A DNA stretch of 64,000 bases, taken from NCBI GenBank assembly GCA_002083615.1, contig MSXO01000003.1:120530-184529 (forward strand), in the 5' to 3' direction. Of the stretch, positions 9,931 through 19,024 are shown piece by piece (the first letter of the stretch is position 1; every line of letters begins with the position of its first letter). The position numbers were made by a program, and so were the translations under genes. Under the pieces are notes generated by a model. That model was not told the DNA's origin. It saw only the letters and a list, made by a program, of their open reading frames with translations, and did not search any database. The DNA comes from Proteobacteria bacterium ST_bin11. Its GTDB lineage: Bacteria; Pseudomonadota; Gammaproteobacteria; Methylococcales; Methylomonadaceae.

Positions 9931-10366
9931 ATCTATGCCACTGTTCGATGTGCTGCTGGTTGAGGACGAAGCCGCGGATGCTCACCTGATGAAAATGAGT
10001 TTCAAAGAAAATCAACTGCCTTGCAATCTGCATCACGTCTGGGACGGCGTGGAGGCGATAGCCTTTTTGCGCCAGCAAGGCGCCGACTATGCCGACGTGC
10101 CGCGCCCGGATTTGATCCTGCTGGATCTGAATATGCCGCGCATGAACGGTCGCGAGTTTCTGGCTAAAATCAAGTCGGAACCGAACTTTTCCAGCATCCC
10201 CACGATAGTATTCACCACCTCCGATATTGAGCGCGATGTGGTAGCAAGTTATCAACTAGGCGCCAACAGTTACATTACCAAGCCAGTGAATGTCGAACAA
10301 TTAATCACAGTGGTTAGGCAAATCGAAGCTTATTGGTTCAATGTAGTGCGCTTACCGAACAAGTAA
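9920..10366 (+). CDS. Single-domain response regulator, Rcp1/CheY type
   Basis: A 148-residue receiver domain with no output domain. The acidic pocket is VEDEAAD near the N-terminus, the phospho-acceptor is D69 (LLDLNMPRMNG), the switch threonine is in VFTTSD, and the conserved lysine is in ITKPVN. The spacing and the YWFNVVRLP tail are typical of Rcp1-like regulators that serve phytochrome-like kinases. ATG 9920 is chosen because GAAGGA precedes it and homologues start at this point, although the frame is open further upstream. It overlaps the CHASE kinase by 11 bases and ends five bases before the next gene, so it probably relays phosphate from the two kinases. Confidence 0.92.
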   Translation: MPDKSMPLFDVLLVEDEAADAHLMKMSFKENQLPCNLHHVWDGVEAIAFLRQQGADYADVPRPDLILLDLNMPRMNGREFLAKIKSEPNFSSIPTIVFTTSDIERDVVASYQLGANSYITKPVNVEQLITVVRQIEAYWFNVVRLPNK

Positions 10367-10371
10367 TCAAT

Positions 10372-12036
10372 ATGGCCGACACAACACCATGCTGCGTTTT
10401 ATTGATCGAGGACGAACCTGGCGATGCCAGTCTAGTAAGACAGTACTTGCGCGCCTCTACCAATCTGCGCTTCGAGTTGGTTTGGCGCGAGAACTTAGTG
10501 GATGGCGAACAAATCATCGCCCAGCAAAAAATCGACGTGGTATTGGTGGATTTAAGTCTACCGGATTCGCGAGGCCTGGATACCGTCAAGCGCATCCGCA
10601 AAGCAACCAAGTTACTACCGATCATTGTGCTGACCGGGCATGACGATACCGAGTTTTCGCTGAAGGCTCTGGACTGCGGCGCGCAGGATTATCTGATCAA
10701 AACCAACATCGACACCGATAGCCTTGTCAGGGCGATACGCTATGCCATCAGTCGAATCAGTTTAGAAAAACGGCTGTTCGAGTCAGAGCAGCGCATGGGC
10801 ATGGCTTTACAGAGCGCGAGCCTGGGTCTATGGGATTGGCATATTCCTAGCGGGAAAGTGGTTTTTAACGATCTATGGGCCTCAATGCTGGGATATAGGC
10901 TCGACGAAGTTGGCGACGATATCGATGTATGGAAACGCTTGGTGCATCCAGACGATTGGCAAGTGATCAACGCCTCACTGGAACCGCATTTACGCGGCGA
11001 AACTGACCTTTACTCTGTGGAACATCGCCTGCTGCACAAGCAAGGCCATTGGGTTTGGGTACACGATACGGGTCGCGTGCTGGAATGGGATTTTCGCGGT
11101 CAGCCGATCCGCGCGGTCGGCATTCATCAGGATATTACCTTGCGCAAGGCTTCGGAATTGCGCGACTACTTGCTGGTGTCGGCCCTGGAAACGGTGGAGC
11201 ACGGAGTAGTCATTACCGATATTAATGCCCAAATTGAATGGGCCAATAAAGCCTTTGAGACCCTGACCGGCTTTAGCCGGAACGAGGCTATAGGTGTAAG
11301 ACCCAACGAGTTGGTTAAGTCCGGCGAGCAAGACCCGGCGTTTTATCAGACTTTATGGGAGACCATACTCTCTGGAAACACCTGGCGCGGCGAAATCGTT
11401 AACCGGCGCAAAAATGGTGAACTCTACGACGAAGAACTTGTGATTACGCCGGTCAAGGATCAACAAGGCTGTATCCGGCATTTTGTCGGGATAAAGCAAG
11501 ATGTCAGCGAACGCAAGCGGATACAATCCGAGCTTTGGGAATTGGCCACAACCGACGGTTTAACCGGTTTTTTAAATCGCCGCCATTTTATGGCTAGCTT
11601 GGAAAACGAATTTGCCAGGGTGCAACGCAACAATCATCGGGTAGCCGTGTTGATGCTCGATCTAGATCATTTCAAGCAGATTAACGATAATTACGGACAT
11701 CCTACTGGCGATGCGATGTTGCAACACTTTGCCGGCATTATTCGCGGAGAATTACGCAAAATCGATGTAGTAGGCCGGATTGGCGGCGAGGAGTTTGCGA
11801 TCTTCATGCCGGATACCCAAGCAGAACCGGCCATGGTATTTGCGGAACGCCTGCGCAATCAACTTGCGGTAACACCACTGATTTTACAGACACATACTAT
11901 TTCCATCACCGTGAGTATCGGGATTGCTCTGATGCATGCCGACAGTGGCAGTGCCGATTGCGTATTGACCAAGGCTGATAAAGCGCTCTATACCGCTAAG
12001 GAAAATGGTCGGAACAGTGTGCGTGTCTGGCTTTAA
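10372..12036 (+). CDS. Response regulator diguanylate cyclase (REC-PAS-PAS-GGDEF)
   Basis: A 554-residue cytoplasmic protein that should make cyclic-di-GMP. An N-terminal receiver carries phospho-acceptor D60 (LVDLSLPDSRG), two PAS domains follow (about 140-265 and 270-395), then a GGDEF domain whose active loop is the functional variant GGEEF at 471-475. An RKID inhibitory site sits at 462-465, exactly five residues upstream, so product inhibition is likely. ATG 10372 lies five bases after the preceding regulator stop; the open frame upstream uses TTG and is not needed for the domain. Placed last in the kinase operon, it is the probable output of that pathway. Confidence 0.93.
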   Translation: MADTTPCCVLLIEDEPGDASLVRQYLRASTNLRFELVWRENLVDGEQIIAQQKIDVVLVDLSLPDSRGLDTVKRIRKATKLLPIIVLTGHDDTEFSLKALDCGAQDYLIKTNIDTDSLVRAIRYAISRISLEKRLFESEQRMGMALQSASLGLWDWHIPSGKVVFNDLWASMLGYRLDEVGDDIDVWKRLVHPDDWQVINASLEPHLRGETDLYSVEHRLLHKQGHWVWVHDTGRVLEWDFRGQPIRAVGIHQDITLRKASELRDYLLVSALETVEHGVVITDINAQIEWANKAFETLTGFSRNEAIGVRPNELVKSGEQDPAFYQTLWETILSGNTWRGEIVNRRKNGELYDEELVITPVKDQQGCIRHFVGIKQDVSERKRIQSELWELATTDGLTGFLNRRHFMASLENEFARVQRNNHRVAVLMLDLDHFKQINDNYGHPTGDAMLQHFAGIIRGELRKIDVVGRIGGEEFAIFMPDTQAEPAMVFAERLRNQLAVTPLILQTHTISITVSIGIALMHADSGSADCVLTKADKALYTAKENGRNSVRVWL

Positions 12037-12148
12037 GCGGCTATCTTGATTAGCTAACGGCTCCAGCTAAAGCCCGTCACGCCCGCCCAAATCTGTCCAT
12101 TCGGCCCGGATTCGCTTCATGCTCTGAAGTTTCAGCAATTCACAAGCA

Positions 12149-12203
<55 letters not shown>

Positions 12204-12240
12204 AGAGACGATACTGGCTTGGCGAACAGCAAAACAACAG

Positions 12241-12654
12241 TTAAAGATTGATTGGATAGAACACATTGGAAAAATCGACGTAGACTTCCACGCTATTGCC
12301 GCGGCGCCTGTCCTGAATGCGTTTTTCGACGAGCGCCTGAGCCACTGGCAGACCATTGCGGCGCCTATCGTTTTTGACGTCACGCTGCTTGTAACATCTG
12401 ACCAAAACCTCGCAGTCATTGAACAATAAACCGTTCAGATTCTTGATAGCACAGATACCGGCCTCTTCTGAACTGACCGATACCAGGCCATGATGCTCCA
12501 ACTGATTGGTGCGTCTATCCCGAATCACCATCACATCGACTATGATAACGCGCTCGGTTTGTTCTATTAAATCTTCACTTACAGCCATCGCCACGAAAAA
12601 ATACAACTCGTTGGGACGAGTCGGTGCCGGGATGTTCCGAAAAAAAAGCAGCAT
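12241..12654 (-). CDS. Small RNA-recognition-motif (RRM)-like protein
   Basis: A 137-residue protein with the outline of one RRM. Residues 2-9 (LLFFRNIP) fit the RNP2 strand consensus, followed by helix 1 (RPNELYFFVA), a long second strand (RVIIVDVMVIRD), a degenerate RNP1 strand (HHGLVSV) lacking the usual aromatic residues, helix 2 (SSEEAGICAIKNLNG) and a last strand (EVLVRCYKQR). The rest is rich in Arg, Lys and Asp (RRRNG, DRRRGN). RRM proteins bind single-stranded RNA; because RNP1 is weak, binding is inferred only. Convergent with the diguanylate cyclase and separated from it by the hexamer repeat. Confidence 0.62.
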   Translation of the reverse strand: MLLFFRNIPAPTRPNELYFFVAMAVSEDLIEQTERVIIVDVMVIRDRRTNQLEHHGLVSVSSEEAGICAIKNLNGLLFNDCEVLVRCYKQRDVKNDRRRNGLPVAQALVEKRIQDRRRGNSVEVYVDFSNVFYPINL

Positions 12655-12840
12655 AAAAATCTAGCGGACCGTGAGCTTTACCATAGAAACAGACCGAAAG
12701 CCCCTTATCGGGCTTGCCGGAGCGGATGCGTTTTGTTGGCGTGCTCTCACCGGGACCCCGCCATGCTCAACGCCGGTTAAGTTTAGGCTTAAATTCAATC
12801 TGCATTTATTCCCATCCAGGCTTTTTGTCTGCCAAGAGCG

Positions 12841-14337
12841 CTATGCTTGGCCCAAATCCGCCAAAATCTTATCCCGCACCAACTGCCCGGATAATGTCAC
12901 CATCGGCATGCCGCCGCCTGGATTAACGCTACCGCCGACGAAATACAGATTGGATAATTGATGGCTGCGTTGCGGCGCTTTGAAGCCCAAGTTTTTCCAG
13001 CGATCCGCCACCACGCCGTAAATCGAGCCCAAGTTGGAATAGTATTTGGCCTGAATATCCAGCGGCGTCCAGTATTCCTCGGTGACGATGTGCTTGCGTA
13101 AATCAGTCAAGCCCATCCGCTCCAGCTTAGCCAGCACTCGCTCGCGCAGCGCCCAATAATCCTCCGCCGTCAGCGGTTTGTCGGGGTTGATATGCGGGAT
13201 GTGCGGCAGAATTTTGATGATCTCGCAGCCATCCGGCGCCTGGCTCGGGTCGGTTTTGCAAGGTGCGACCAGATAAATGGTCGGATCGTCGGACAATTTG
13301 CCACTACGAAACACCGCATCGAAATGCTCGCGCGGATGATCGGAATAAAAGAAGTTGTGGTGCGCCAATTGCGGATACAGCCGATTCACACCCAAATGCA
13401 AAACAAGACCCGAACAAGTCGGCTCGAAGCGTTGCATTTTATTGAGTTCGGCAGGGGAGCTATGCAGCAGTTTGTCCATGGCCGGAATCACTTCCATATT
13501 CGACACCACGATATCCGCCGCCAATACCTCGCCGCCCTGTAATTTAATCCCGGTAGCACGGCCCGCTTGATATTGAATTTCCTCGACTTCACTGTTCAGG
13601 CGAATCGTCACGCCAAGCTCCATCGCCAGTTTTTCAAGCGCTTGCGCCAAACCGTACATGCCGCCCTTCACATACCACAAGCCGTATTCGTATTGAATAT
13701 AGGGCATGAGATTCATCAAGGCCGGCGAATCGTAGGGCGAGGAACCGACATATTTAATGAAGTAATTGAGGATATCGACCAGTTTGGGATGAGAAATAAA
13801 GCGTCTCACCCCCTGATCCATCGAACGGAACACGTCGAAATTCAAGGCGCGAATAGGGCCGTAAAACTTCAGTAATTCCCAAAATGTATCAAGGCCCTTG
13901 GCAAAATAGCCGGCTTCGGTTTCGGTACCCAGCTTTCTGGAATAGGCCATGAAGCTAGCAAATTCGGCGGCAGTATTCGGACCCAGTTTGTCCAACTCAC
14001 GGCGTTGGTTTTCCTGGTCCTCACATAAATCGATGGTGGTGCCGTCTTCAAAGAAATTGCGCCAGTGCGGTTCGACTTTTTCGATACCGACATAATCGGC
14101 CATGTTTTTACCGACCTTCGTAAACAGGGCCTCGAAGATATGCGGCATGGTCAGAATCGACGGCCCCAGATCAAACGTAAAGCCGTCTTTGGTCATGATG
14201 TTGAGTTTGCCGCCGACCTTGTCGTTCTTCTCGACCATTTCCACCGCAAAGCCTTCGCTAGCCAGCGAAATCGCTGCAGACAAACCGCCCAGACCGGCGC
14301 CGATGATGACGACGCGTTTAGTATTGTTTTCTTTCAT
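12841..14337 (-). CDS. crtNb: 4,4'-diapolycopene oxygenase (CrtNb/CrtP-like)
   Basis: A 498-residue FAD-dependent carotenoid oxidase of the phytoene desaturase superfamily. VVIIGAGLGGLSAA near the N-terminus binds FAD and the C-terminus has YFVGGSVNPGGGMPMV. It resembles staphylococcal CrtP (PSILTMPHIFE, DGTTIDL, GLTDLRKHI, GAIYGVVADKKK-like GSIYGVVADRWK) much more than CrtN, so it should oxidise terminal methyl groups of C30 diapolycopene to aldehydes. ATG 14337 shares one base with the aldehyde dehydrogenase stop (TGATG), so it is translationally coupled; an in-frame ATG six codons upstream would sit inside that gene. Third gene of crtN-ald-crtNb. Confidence 0.92.
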   Translation of the reverse strand: MKENNTKRVVIIGAGLGGLSAAISLASEGFAVEMVEKNDKVGGKLNIMTKDGFTFDLGPSILTMPHIFEALFTKVGKNMADYVGIEKVEPHWRNFFEDGTTIDLCEDQENQRRELDKLGPNTAAEFASFMAYSRKLGTETEAGYFAKGLDTFWELLKFYGPIRALNFDVFRSMDQGVRRFISHPKLVDILNYFIKYVGSSPYDSPALMNLMPYIQYEYGLWYVKGGMYGLAQALEKLAMELGVTIRLNSEVEEIQYQAGRATGIKLQGGEVLAADIVVSNMEVIPAMDKLLHSSPAELNKMQRFEPTCSGLVLHLGVNRLYPQLAHHNFFYSDHPREHFDAVFRSGKLSDDPTIYLVAPCKTDPSQAPDGCEIIKILPHIPHINPDKPLTAEDYWALRERVLAKLERMGLTDLRKHIVTEEYWTPLDIQAKYYSNLGSIYGVVADRWKNLGFKAPQRSHQLSNLYFVGGSVNPGGGMPMVTLSGQLVRDKILADLGQA

Positions 14338-15929
14338 CAGTAGTCCCGTTTCCATGACAACAGTAATTTAAGATTTTGCCAGCGTTGCGTTAAATCGAAG
14401 GCTGAATATTCCCGAAAAGCTTGCAGCGCCGGCCAATTGCGTTTGATGCGTTCTATGAGCGAACCTTCGCCATAGACAAAGTCCATATAGCCTTTAAAGT
14501 CCTGGTAGCGTTGTTCGGAATACGGAAACCAGTTAGGTTCCTTGGGCAAATGGCTGCGGCTGGTCATGCCGGCCACGGGGTAGGTAAAACTGCGTAAACC
14601 TTCCGCGCCGTGATAACGACCGAAACCGCTTTTTTTCACGCCGCCAAACGGCAGGCCTGGATGACCGATATTTTTGATCACATCATTGATCGCCCAATTG
14701 CCGACTTGCAGCTGGTCGGCAACTCGCTCGGCTTTAGCAATATCCTGACTCCACACGCTGACATTCAAGCCAAACTCGCTATCGTTGGCCAAACGGATTG
14801 CTTCCGCTTCATCGCTAAAGGTCATTACCGGCAGCAGTGGCCCGAAGCTTTCCTCACGCATAACCCGCATGCCGTGATGCACGTTCCACAGCACGACCGG
14901 CTTAAGGTAATTGCCCAGCCTTTCCAGTGGGCCGGAGGCTTGCGCGCCTTGGACGATGGCGTCCTGATAGTGCGCTTCGACAGTTGCAAACTGCCGCTCG
15001 GTGGTCATCGCACCCAAGTCACCTTGTGGGTTGTGGCCGACTCGCAGTTGCGATACACCTTGCTGCAACAAGCTTAAAAATTCATCGTGACATTGCTGTT
15101 GCACGTATAAACGCTCCACCGATACGCAAACTTGGCCGCTATTGCAAAACGCGCCATACAAGGCTGCGTCAGCGGCGCGCTGCATTTGTGCGTCGTTGAA
15201 CACCAGCATTGGGTCCTTGCCGCCCAATTCCAGCAATACCGGAATCGGATGCTGCGCGGCCCGTTGCATCACGGCTTTGCCGCCATTTAGACCGCCGGTG
15301 AAAAACACCAAATCCGGGCCGGAGTCAATCAACTGCGCACCGGTATCACCGTCACCGACCAGCCATTGCACCAAGCCTTCCGGCAATTCCAGTTGTTTGA
15401 ACAGATCAAAAATTAGCTGGCCGACAGGCAAACTTAATTCGGAGGGTTTCAGGATCACCGCATTGCCGGCAAACAAAGCCGTCAGCATCGGTCCGACCGA
15501 GAGTTGAAACGGATAATTCCACGGTGAGATGACCGCTACCACGCCAAATGGCCGACGTTCGATACCGGCGGTGGCGCCGGGAAACGCAAACGGAGAGGTG
15601 GGAATGCCGCGATAACCCAGGATATTGGCGGCATGCTTTTGGTAATAGCGCACTAAATCCAAAACAGGATATATCTCGCCCAGCAAGGCTTCGGTGCGCA
15701 CTTTGCCGGTGGTCAGGCTGATGAACTCGCAAATCGAGTCCAACTCGGCCATCAACGACGGCACTAATTTGGATAAAACTTTGGCCCGCTCGGCAACCGG
15801 CTGCTTGACCCAAAGTTGCGCTGCAGCACGCGCAGCAAGCATCTGCTGCTGTATCGACACCGCATCGCTAACCGGAAATTCGCCCAGCGCCCGGCCATCG
15901 ACCGGCGAAACCGCCCGGATTGTCGTCAT
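14337..15929 (-). CDS. ald: Carotenoid aldehyde dehydrogenase of the C30 pathway
   Basis: A 530-residue aldehyde dehydrogenase superfamily enzyme. The nucleophile is the cysteine in NSGQVCVS, the general-base region is LELGGKDPM, and WNYPFQL and FGPLLPV are family blocks. Between the two carotenoid oxidoreductases it should oxidise diapolycopene aldehydes to carboxylic acids. It begins three bases after the crtN stop and shares a base with crtNb, so the three form a tight operon. The length (530) and order agree with what I recall of the Methylomonas sp. 16a cluster. The C-terminal 80 residues (PYSEQRYQDFKGYMDF) go beyond the core ALDH fold and may anchor it at the membrane. Confidence 0.92.
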   Translation of the reverse strand: MTTIRAVSPVDGRALGEFPVSDAVSIQQQMLAARAAAQLWVKQPVAERAKVLSKLVPSLMAELDSICEFISLTTGKVRTEALLGEIYPVLDLVRYYQKHAANILGYRGIPTSPFAFPGATAGIERRPFGVVAVISPWNYPFQLSVGPMLTALFAGNAVILKPSELSLPVGQLIFDLFKQLELPEGLVQWLVGDGDTGAQLIDSGPDLVFFTGGLNGGKAVMQRAAQHPIPVLLELGGKDPMLVFNDAQMQRAADAALYGAFCNSGQVCVSVERLYVQQQCHDEFLSLLQQGVSQLRVGHNPQGDLGAMTTERQFATVEAHYQDAIVQGAQASGPLERLGNYLKPVVLWNVHHGMRVMREESFGPLLPVMTFSDEAEAIRLANDSEFGLNVSVWSQDIAKAERVADQLQVGNWAINDVIKNIGHPGLPFGGVKKSGFGRYHGAEGLRSFTYPVAGMTSRSHLPKEPNWFPYSEQRYQDFKGYMDFVYGEGSLIERIKRNWPALQAFREYSAFDLTQRWQNLKLLLSWKRDY

Positions 15930-15932
15930 CGC

Positions 15933-17468
15933 TTAAGCCTTAGCTTTTTTCAACCAAGCACTTTGCTGAATTTCCTTGAACTGCACCCGGTGCTTGCGGG
16001 AAATCAGATTCGAAGAAATCCGCGCGGACTCATAGATGGTGGGTAAACCGCTACCGGGATGGGTGCCGCCGCCGACCAGATAGCAGTTATCCAACTCTTC
16101 GAAGCGGTTATGCGGCCGCCAGTACAGCATCTGGCTGAACTTGTGCGACAGGCTGAAAGTCGCGCCCTTATAGACGTGCTCGTCGCTTTCCCAGGTGCCG
16201 GGGGTGATGATTTTTTCGCATTCGATATGTTCGCGAATGTCGGTTAAACCCAGACGCGCTCCCAGGGTATCCAGCACTTGTTCGCGCACATCGGCGCAAT
16301 GGGCTTGCCAATCGACGCCGCTGTCGTTATTGGGCATCGGCACCAACACATACAAAGCCGATTTGCCTGCCGGCGCCAAGCTGTCATCAGTGACAGAGGC
16401 ATTTTGCACGTAAAACGAAAAGTCCTCGGTCAAGGTTTTATTGCTGAAGATGTTGTTGATATTAGTGCGATAGTCCTTAGCAAACACGATAGTGTGGTGC
16501 GGCAAATCGTATTGCTTGTCCAAACCCAGATAGAGCATGAAAGTCGAACACGAATATTCGCGCTTTTCCAACTGTTGATGATCGTATTTCCGCAAGGTGC
16601 CCGGTTCCAGCAGGTGGGTCATGGCATGCGCAAAATCAGCGTTAACAATGACCTCGTCGCCGCGCACTTCCTCGCCATTCTGCAACTTCACGCCCTTCGC
16701 TATCCCATCCTCGACAATCAAAGACGCAATCTCGGCATTTAAATGAATCTCGCCGCCGGACTCGGTCACCACCTGCGCCATCGCCGAGGCAATGCGATTC
16801 AAGCCGCCTGCCACATGGTAAATGCCGTATTCGTGTTCCAGATAAGGCAACATGGTAAACAAAGCCGGACAGTCCCAGGGCGACATACCCAAGTACTTGG
16901 ATTGGAAACAAAAGGCCAAGCGCATTTTTTCCTTATCGAAATACTGGCCCAAATTTTTGAAGACACTTTTCGGAAACGCCAACCAAGGCAAAGCCTTAAT
17001 CAAATCCAGCGAGAAAAACGAGGCTAGGGTCGAATAATCCCGGGTGATACAAGGGTACAAGCGGTTGAAACGGCTACGCTCGTTATCCATGAAACGCTCA
17101 TAGCCGGCGCTGCCTTCGTCGAATACCCGTTCCAATTCGGCCCGCATATTTTCCCTGTCAGAGAACACATTTATCTCGCGGTCATCATACAGCAATCGGT
17201 ACATCGGACTGAGCGGCATGAACTGCATATAGTCCTCACTGCGCCGACCGCACAGTTCAAACATTTCGTCTAGCACGCCTTTCATCAGCAAAAAGGTCGG
17301 GCCGGTATCGAAAGTAAAGCCATCCATGCTGATGGCCCTATTACGGCCGCCAACATTGGGATTTTTATCGAAAATGGAAACTTTAAAGCCGCGATGACTC
17401 AATAACATACCGGCGCATAAGCCCCCCGGACCGGCGCCGACGATGATGATGTGTTTGGAGTTGACCAT
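15933..17468 (-). CDS. crtN: 4,4'-diapophytoene desaturase
   Basis: A 511-residue FAD-dependent desaturase that converts colourless C30 diapophytoene to conjugated diapocarotenes at the membrane. The FAD motif is IIIVGAGPGGLCAG, followed by NVGGRNRAISMDGFTFDTGPTF; the middle region (YSCSTFMLYLGLD, SLAPAGKSALYVLVPMP) closely follows staphylococcal CrtN, and the C-terminus has YLVGGGTHPGSGLPTI. It is the first gene of the crtN-ald-crtNb operon. No squalene/diapophytoene synthase is in the window, so the substrate must come from another locus. The 304-base region upstream, shared with the divergent RIO kinase gene, should hold its promoter. Confidence 0.93.
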   Translation of the reverse strand: MVNSKHIIIVGAGPGGLCAGMLLSHRGFKVSIFDKNPNVGGRNRAISMDGFTFDTGPTFLLMKGVLDEMFELCGRRSEDYMQFMPLSPMYRLLYDDREINVFSDRENMRAELERVFDEGSAGYERFMDNERSRFNRLYPCITRDYSTLASFFSLDLIKALPWLAFPKSVFKNLGQYFDKEKMRLAFCFQSKYLGMSPWDCPALFTMLPYLEHEYGIYHVAGGLNRIASAMAQVVTESGGEIHLNAEIASLIVEDGIAKGVKLQNGEEVRGDEVIVNADFAHAMTHLLEPGTLRKYDHQQLEKREYSCSTFMLYLGLDKQYDLPHHTIVFAKDYRTNINNIFSNKTLTEDFSFYVQNASVTDDSLAPAGKSALYVLVPMPNNDSGVDWQAHCADVREQVLDTLGARLGLTDIREHIECEKIITPGTWESDEHVYKGATFSLSHKFSQMLYWRPHNRFEELDNCYLVGGGTHPGSGLPTIYESARISSNLISRKHRVQFKEIQQSAWLKKAKA

Positions 17469-17772
17469 ATCTGATTGTGAATCGATTATTGCCGAAGCAT
17501 TTTATTTAAAACCGGCTAATGTACCAGCAAAACACCAAAAATGAGATATTCGCCTGCTGCGGACATGAATTAAGCCCGGTAAAACCTATAAAATCTGCAT
17601 GACTGTGCGAGCGATAGAGGTTTAATGCGCGCCGGACAGAACGGTCTCTCTGTCGCCAGACTGATTTCGATTTCCGCTATTTAACGCCGAAGAACCCCTT
17701 TCTAGCGATGCGAGCACCCAAATTTGTCGAACTATTGAACTAAACTCAAAAGAGCACGGCATAATATCACTC
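17469..17772. other. Divergent intergenic region between crtN and the RIO kinase gene
   Basis: No gene seen. A TAATAT -10-like element at 17762-17767 lies only five bases before the RIO kinase ATG, with a TTGAAC at 17735-17740 (a 21-base spacer, too long for a confident call). No clear crtN promoter was found by eye. Confidence 0.4.
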
Positions 17773-18618
17773 ATGAAAACACCGAAAAGACTTGAACCTT
17801 TAATCGAAAGCGGCTTGGTCGACGAGATCATTGGCTCTTTGAAAAGCGGCAAGGAAGCTGCCGTCTATGTCGTACGTTGCGGCTCGGAAATCTGCTGCGC
17901 GAAGGTATACAAAGATGCGGAACAGCGCAGTTTCAAGCAGAGCGTTCTGTATCAGGAAGGCCGTAAAGTCAGGAATAGCCGGCGCGCCCGCGCGATGGAA
18001 AAAGGCAGCAGCTATGGCCGAAAAGAGCAGGAATCGGCGTGGCAAAACGCTGAAGTGACGGCTTTATACCGGCTGGCGGATGCCGGGGTCAGAGTACCGA
18101 AACCCTACAACTTCATCGACGGCGTGCTTTTGATGGAACTGGTGGCGGATGCCGACGGCCACCCGGCCCCCCGGCTCAACGATTTGGAAATGCCGGCAGA
18201 ATTAGCGCGGGAGTACCACGCCTTTTTGATCGGCCAAATTGTGCGCATGCTCTGTGACGGCCTGGTGCATGGCGATTTGTCCGAATACAACGTACTGGTC
18301 GGTAGCGACGGCCCGGTAATCATCGATTTACCGCAAGCGGTCGATGCGGCCGGCAATAACAATGCCCGCACAATGCTAGAGCGAGATGTTGCTAATATGG
18401 CCGCCTATTTCGGTCGCTTCGCGCCGGAACTGTTGACTACTAACTTTGGCAATGAAATGTGGAAACTCTATCAAAGCGGTGAGTTACATCCGGAGACCAA
18501 CTTGACCGGCTATTTCGAGGACAACGCAAAACCGGCAGACCTGCGCAGCGTGATTCGCGAGATAGACGCCGCCCGCGAAGACAATGAGGCCAAGCAGCGT
18601 TTTTTGCAAACCCCATAA
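17773..18618 (+). CDS. RIO1-family serine protein kinase
   Basis: A 281-residue atypical protein kinase of the bacterial RIO group. SGKEAAVY (residues 25-32) is the short nucleotide loop that replaces the P-loop in RIO kinases, AKVYKD gives the ATP-anchoring lysine, the catalytic loop is LVHGDLSEYNVLV, and the metal-binding loop is IIDLPQAVD. Bacterial RIO kinases phosphorylate serines in unknown targets; a PA4780-like stress role is possible but not shown. There is no purine-rich ribosome site before ATG 17773, and a -10-like element is very close upstream, so a leaderless or near-leaderless transcript is possible. Confidence 0.9.
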   Translation: MKTPKRLEPLIESGLVDEIIGSLKSGKEAAVYVVRCGSEICCAKVYKDAEQRSFKQSVLYQEGRKVRNSRRARAMEKGSSYGRKEQESAWQNAEVTALYRLADAGVRVPKPYNFIDGVLLMELVADADGHPAPRLNDLEMPAELAREYHAFLIGQIVRMLCDGLVHGDLSEYNVLVGSDGPVIIDLPQAVDAAGNNNARTMLERDVANMAAYFGRFAPELLTTNFGNEMWKLYQSGELHPETNLTGYFEDNAKPADLRSVIREIDAAREDNEAKQRFLQTP

Positions 18619-18643
18619 TTCGTTGCCCCCGCACACCACACGA

Positions 18644-18675
18644 AAGAAAAAGCCGGTGTTACCCGGCTTTTTCTT
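18644..18675. terminator. Bidirectional intrinsic terminator
   Basis: Perfect 13-bp stem (18644-18656 with 18663-18675) around a six-base loop, A-rich on one side and T-rich on the other. It sits between the convergent RIO kinase gene and the small 18699-18869 gene and can serve both. Confidence 0.9.
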
Positions 18676-18698
18676 ACTACGTGGAACTGCTAACACTA

Positions 18699-18869
18699 TC
18701 AGGCATAGGTATCGATTTTTATGCCTTTTCTAGCATCATTATCGCCATCAGCCTCTTTCACAACAGCTTGTACGGGTGGCGCTGCTGCTTGCTGATTGGC
18801 TGCGGGCTGCTTCGGTTGACTGGTGATTGGGAAATACGGTGTTGAGCCTACTCCCGATACGGATGACAT
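18699..18869 (-). CDS. Small hypothetical protein (56 aa)
   Basis: A 56-residue frame starting at ATG 18869 with a strong ribosome site (AGAGGAG) six bases upstream and ending just before a shared terminator. The protein begins MSSVSGVGSTPYF, has a proline, alanine and glutamine-rich middle (QPAANQQAAAPP) and an acidic-to-basic tail (EADGDNDARKGIKIDTYA). There is no signal peptide or membrane helix, and it looks largely disordered. The ribosome site and terminator argue that it is real; function unknown. Confidence 0.65.
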   Translation of the reverse strand: MSSVSGVGSTPYFPITSQPKQPAANQQAAAPPVQAVVKEADGDNDARKGIKIDTYA

Positions 18870-19024
18870 GGTTTATCTCCTCTGGATTGAATAGTACCCG
18901 CCATGTTTCGGCTGGCATTCGATTTATCGACCAGCTTTGGCAAAGCTTTAAACAACGATCTCAGGCTTTCACAATCGGGAAAGAATCGGGGGCCGCAAAT
19001 TTAGCTCTTCACCAGCAAAGGCTC

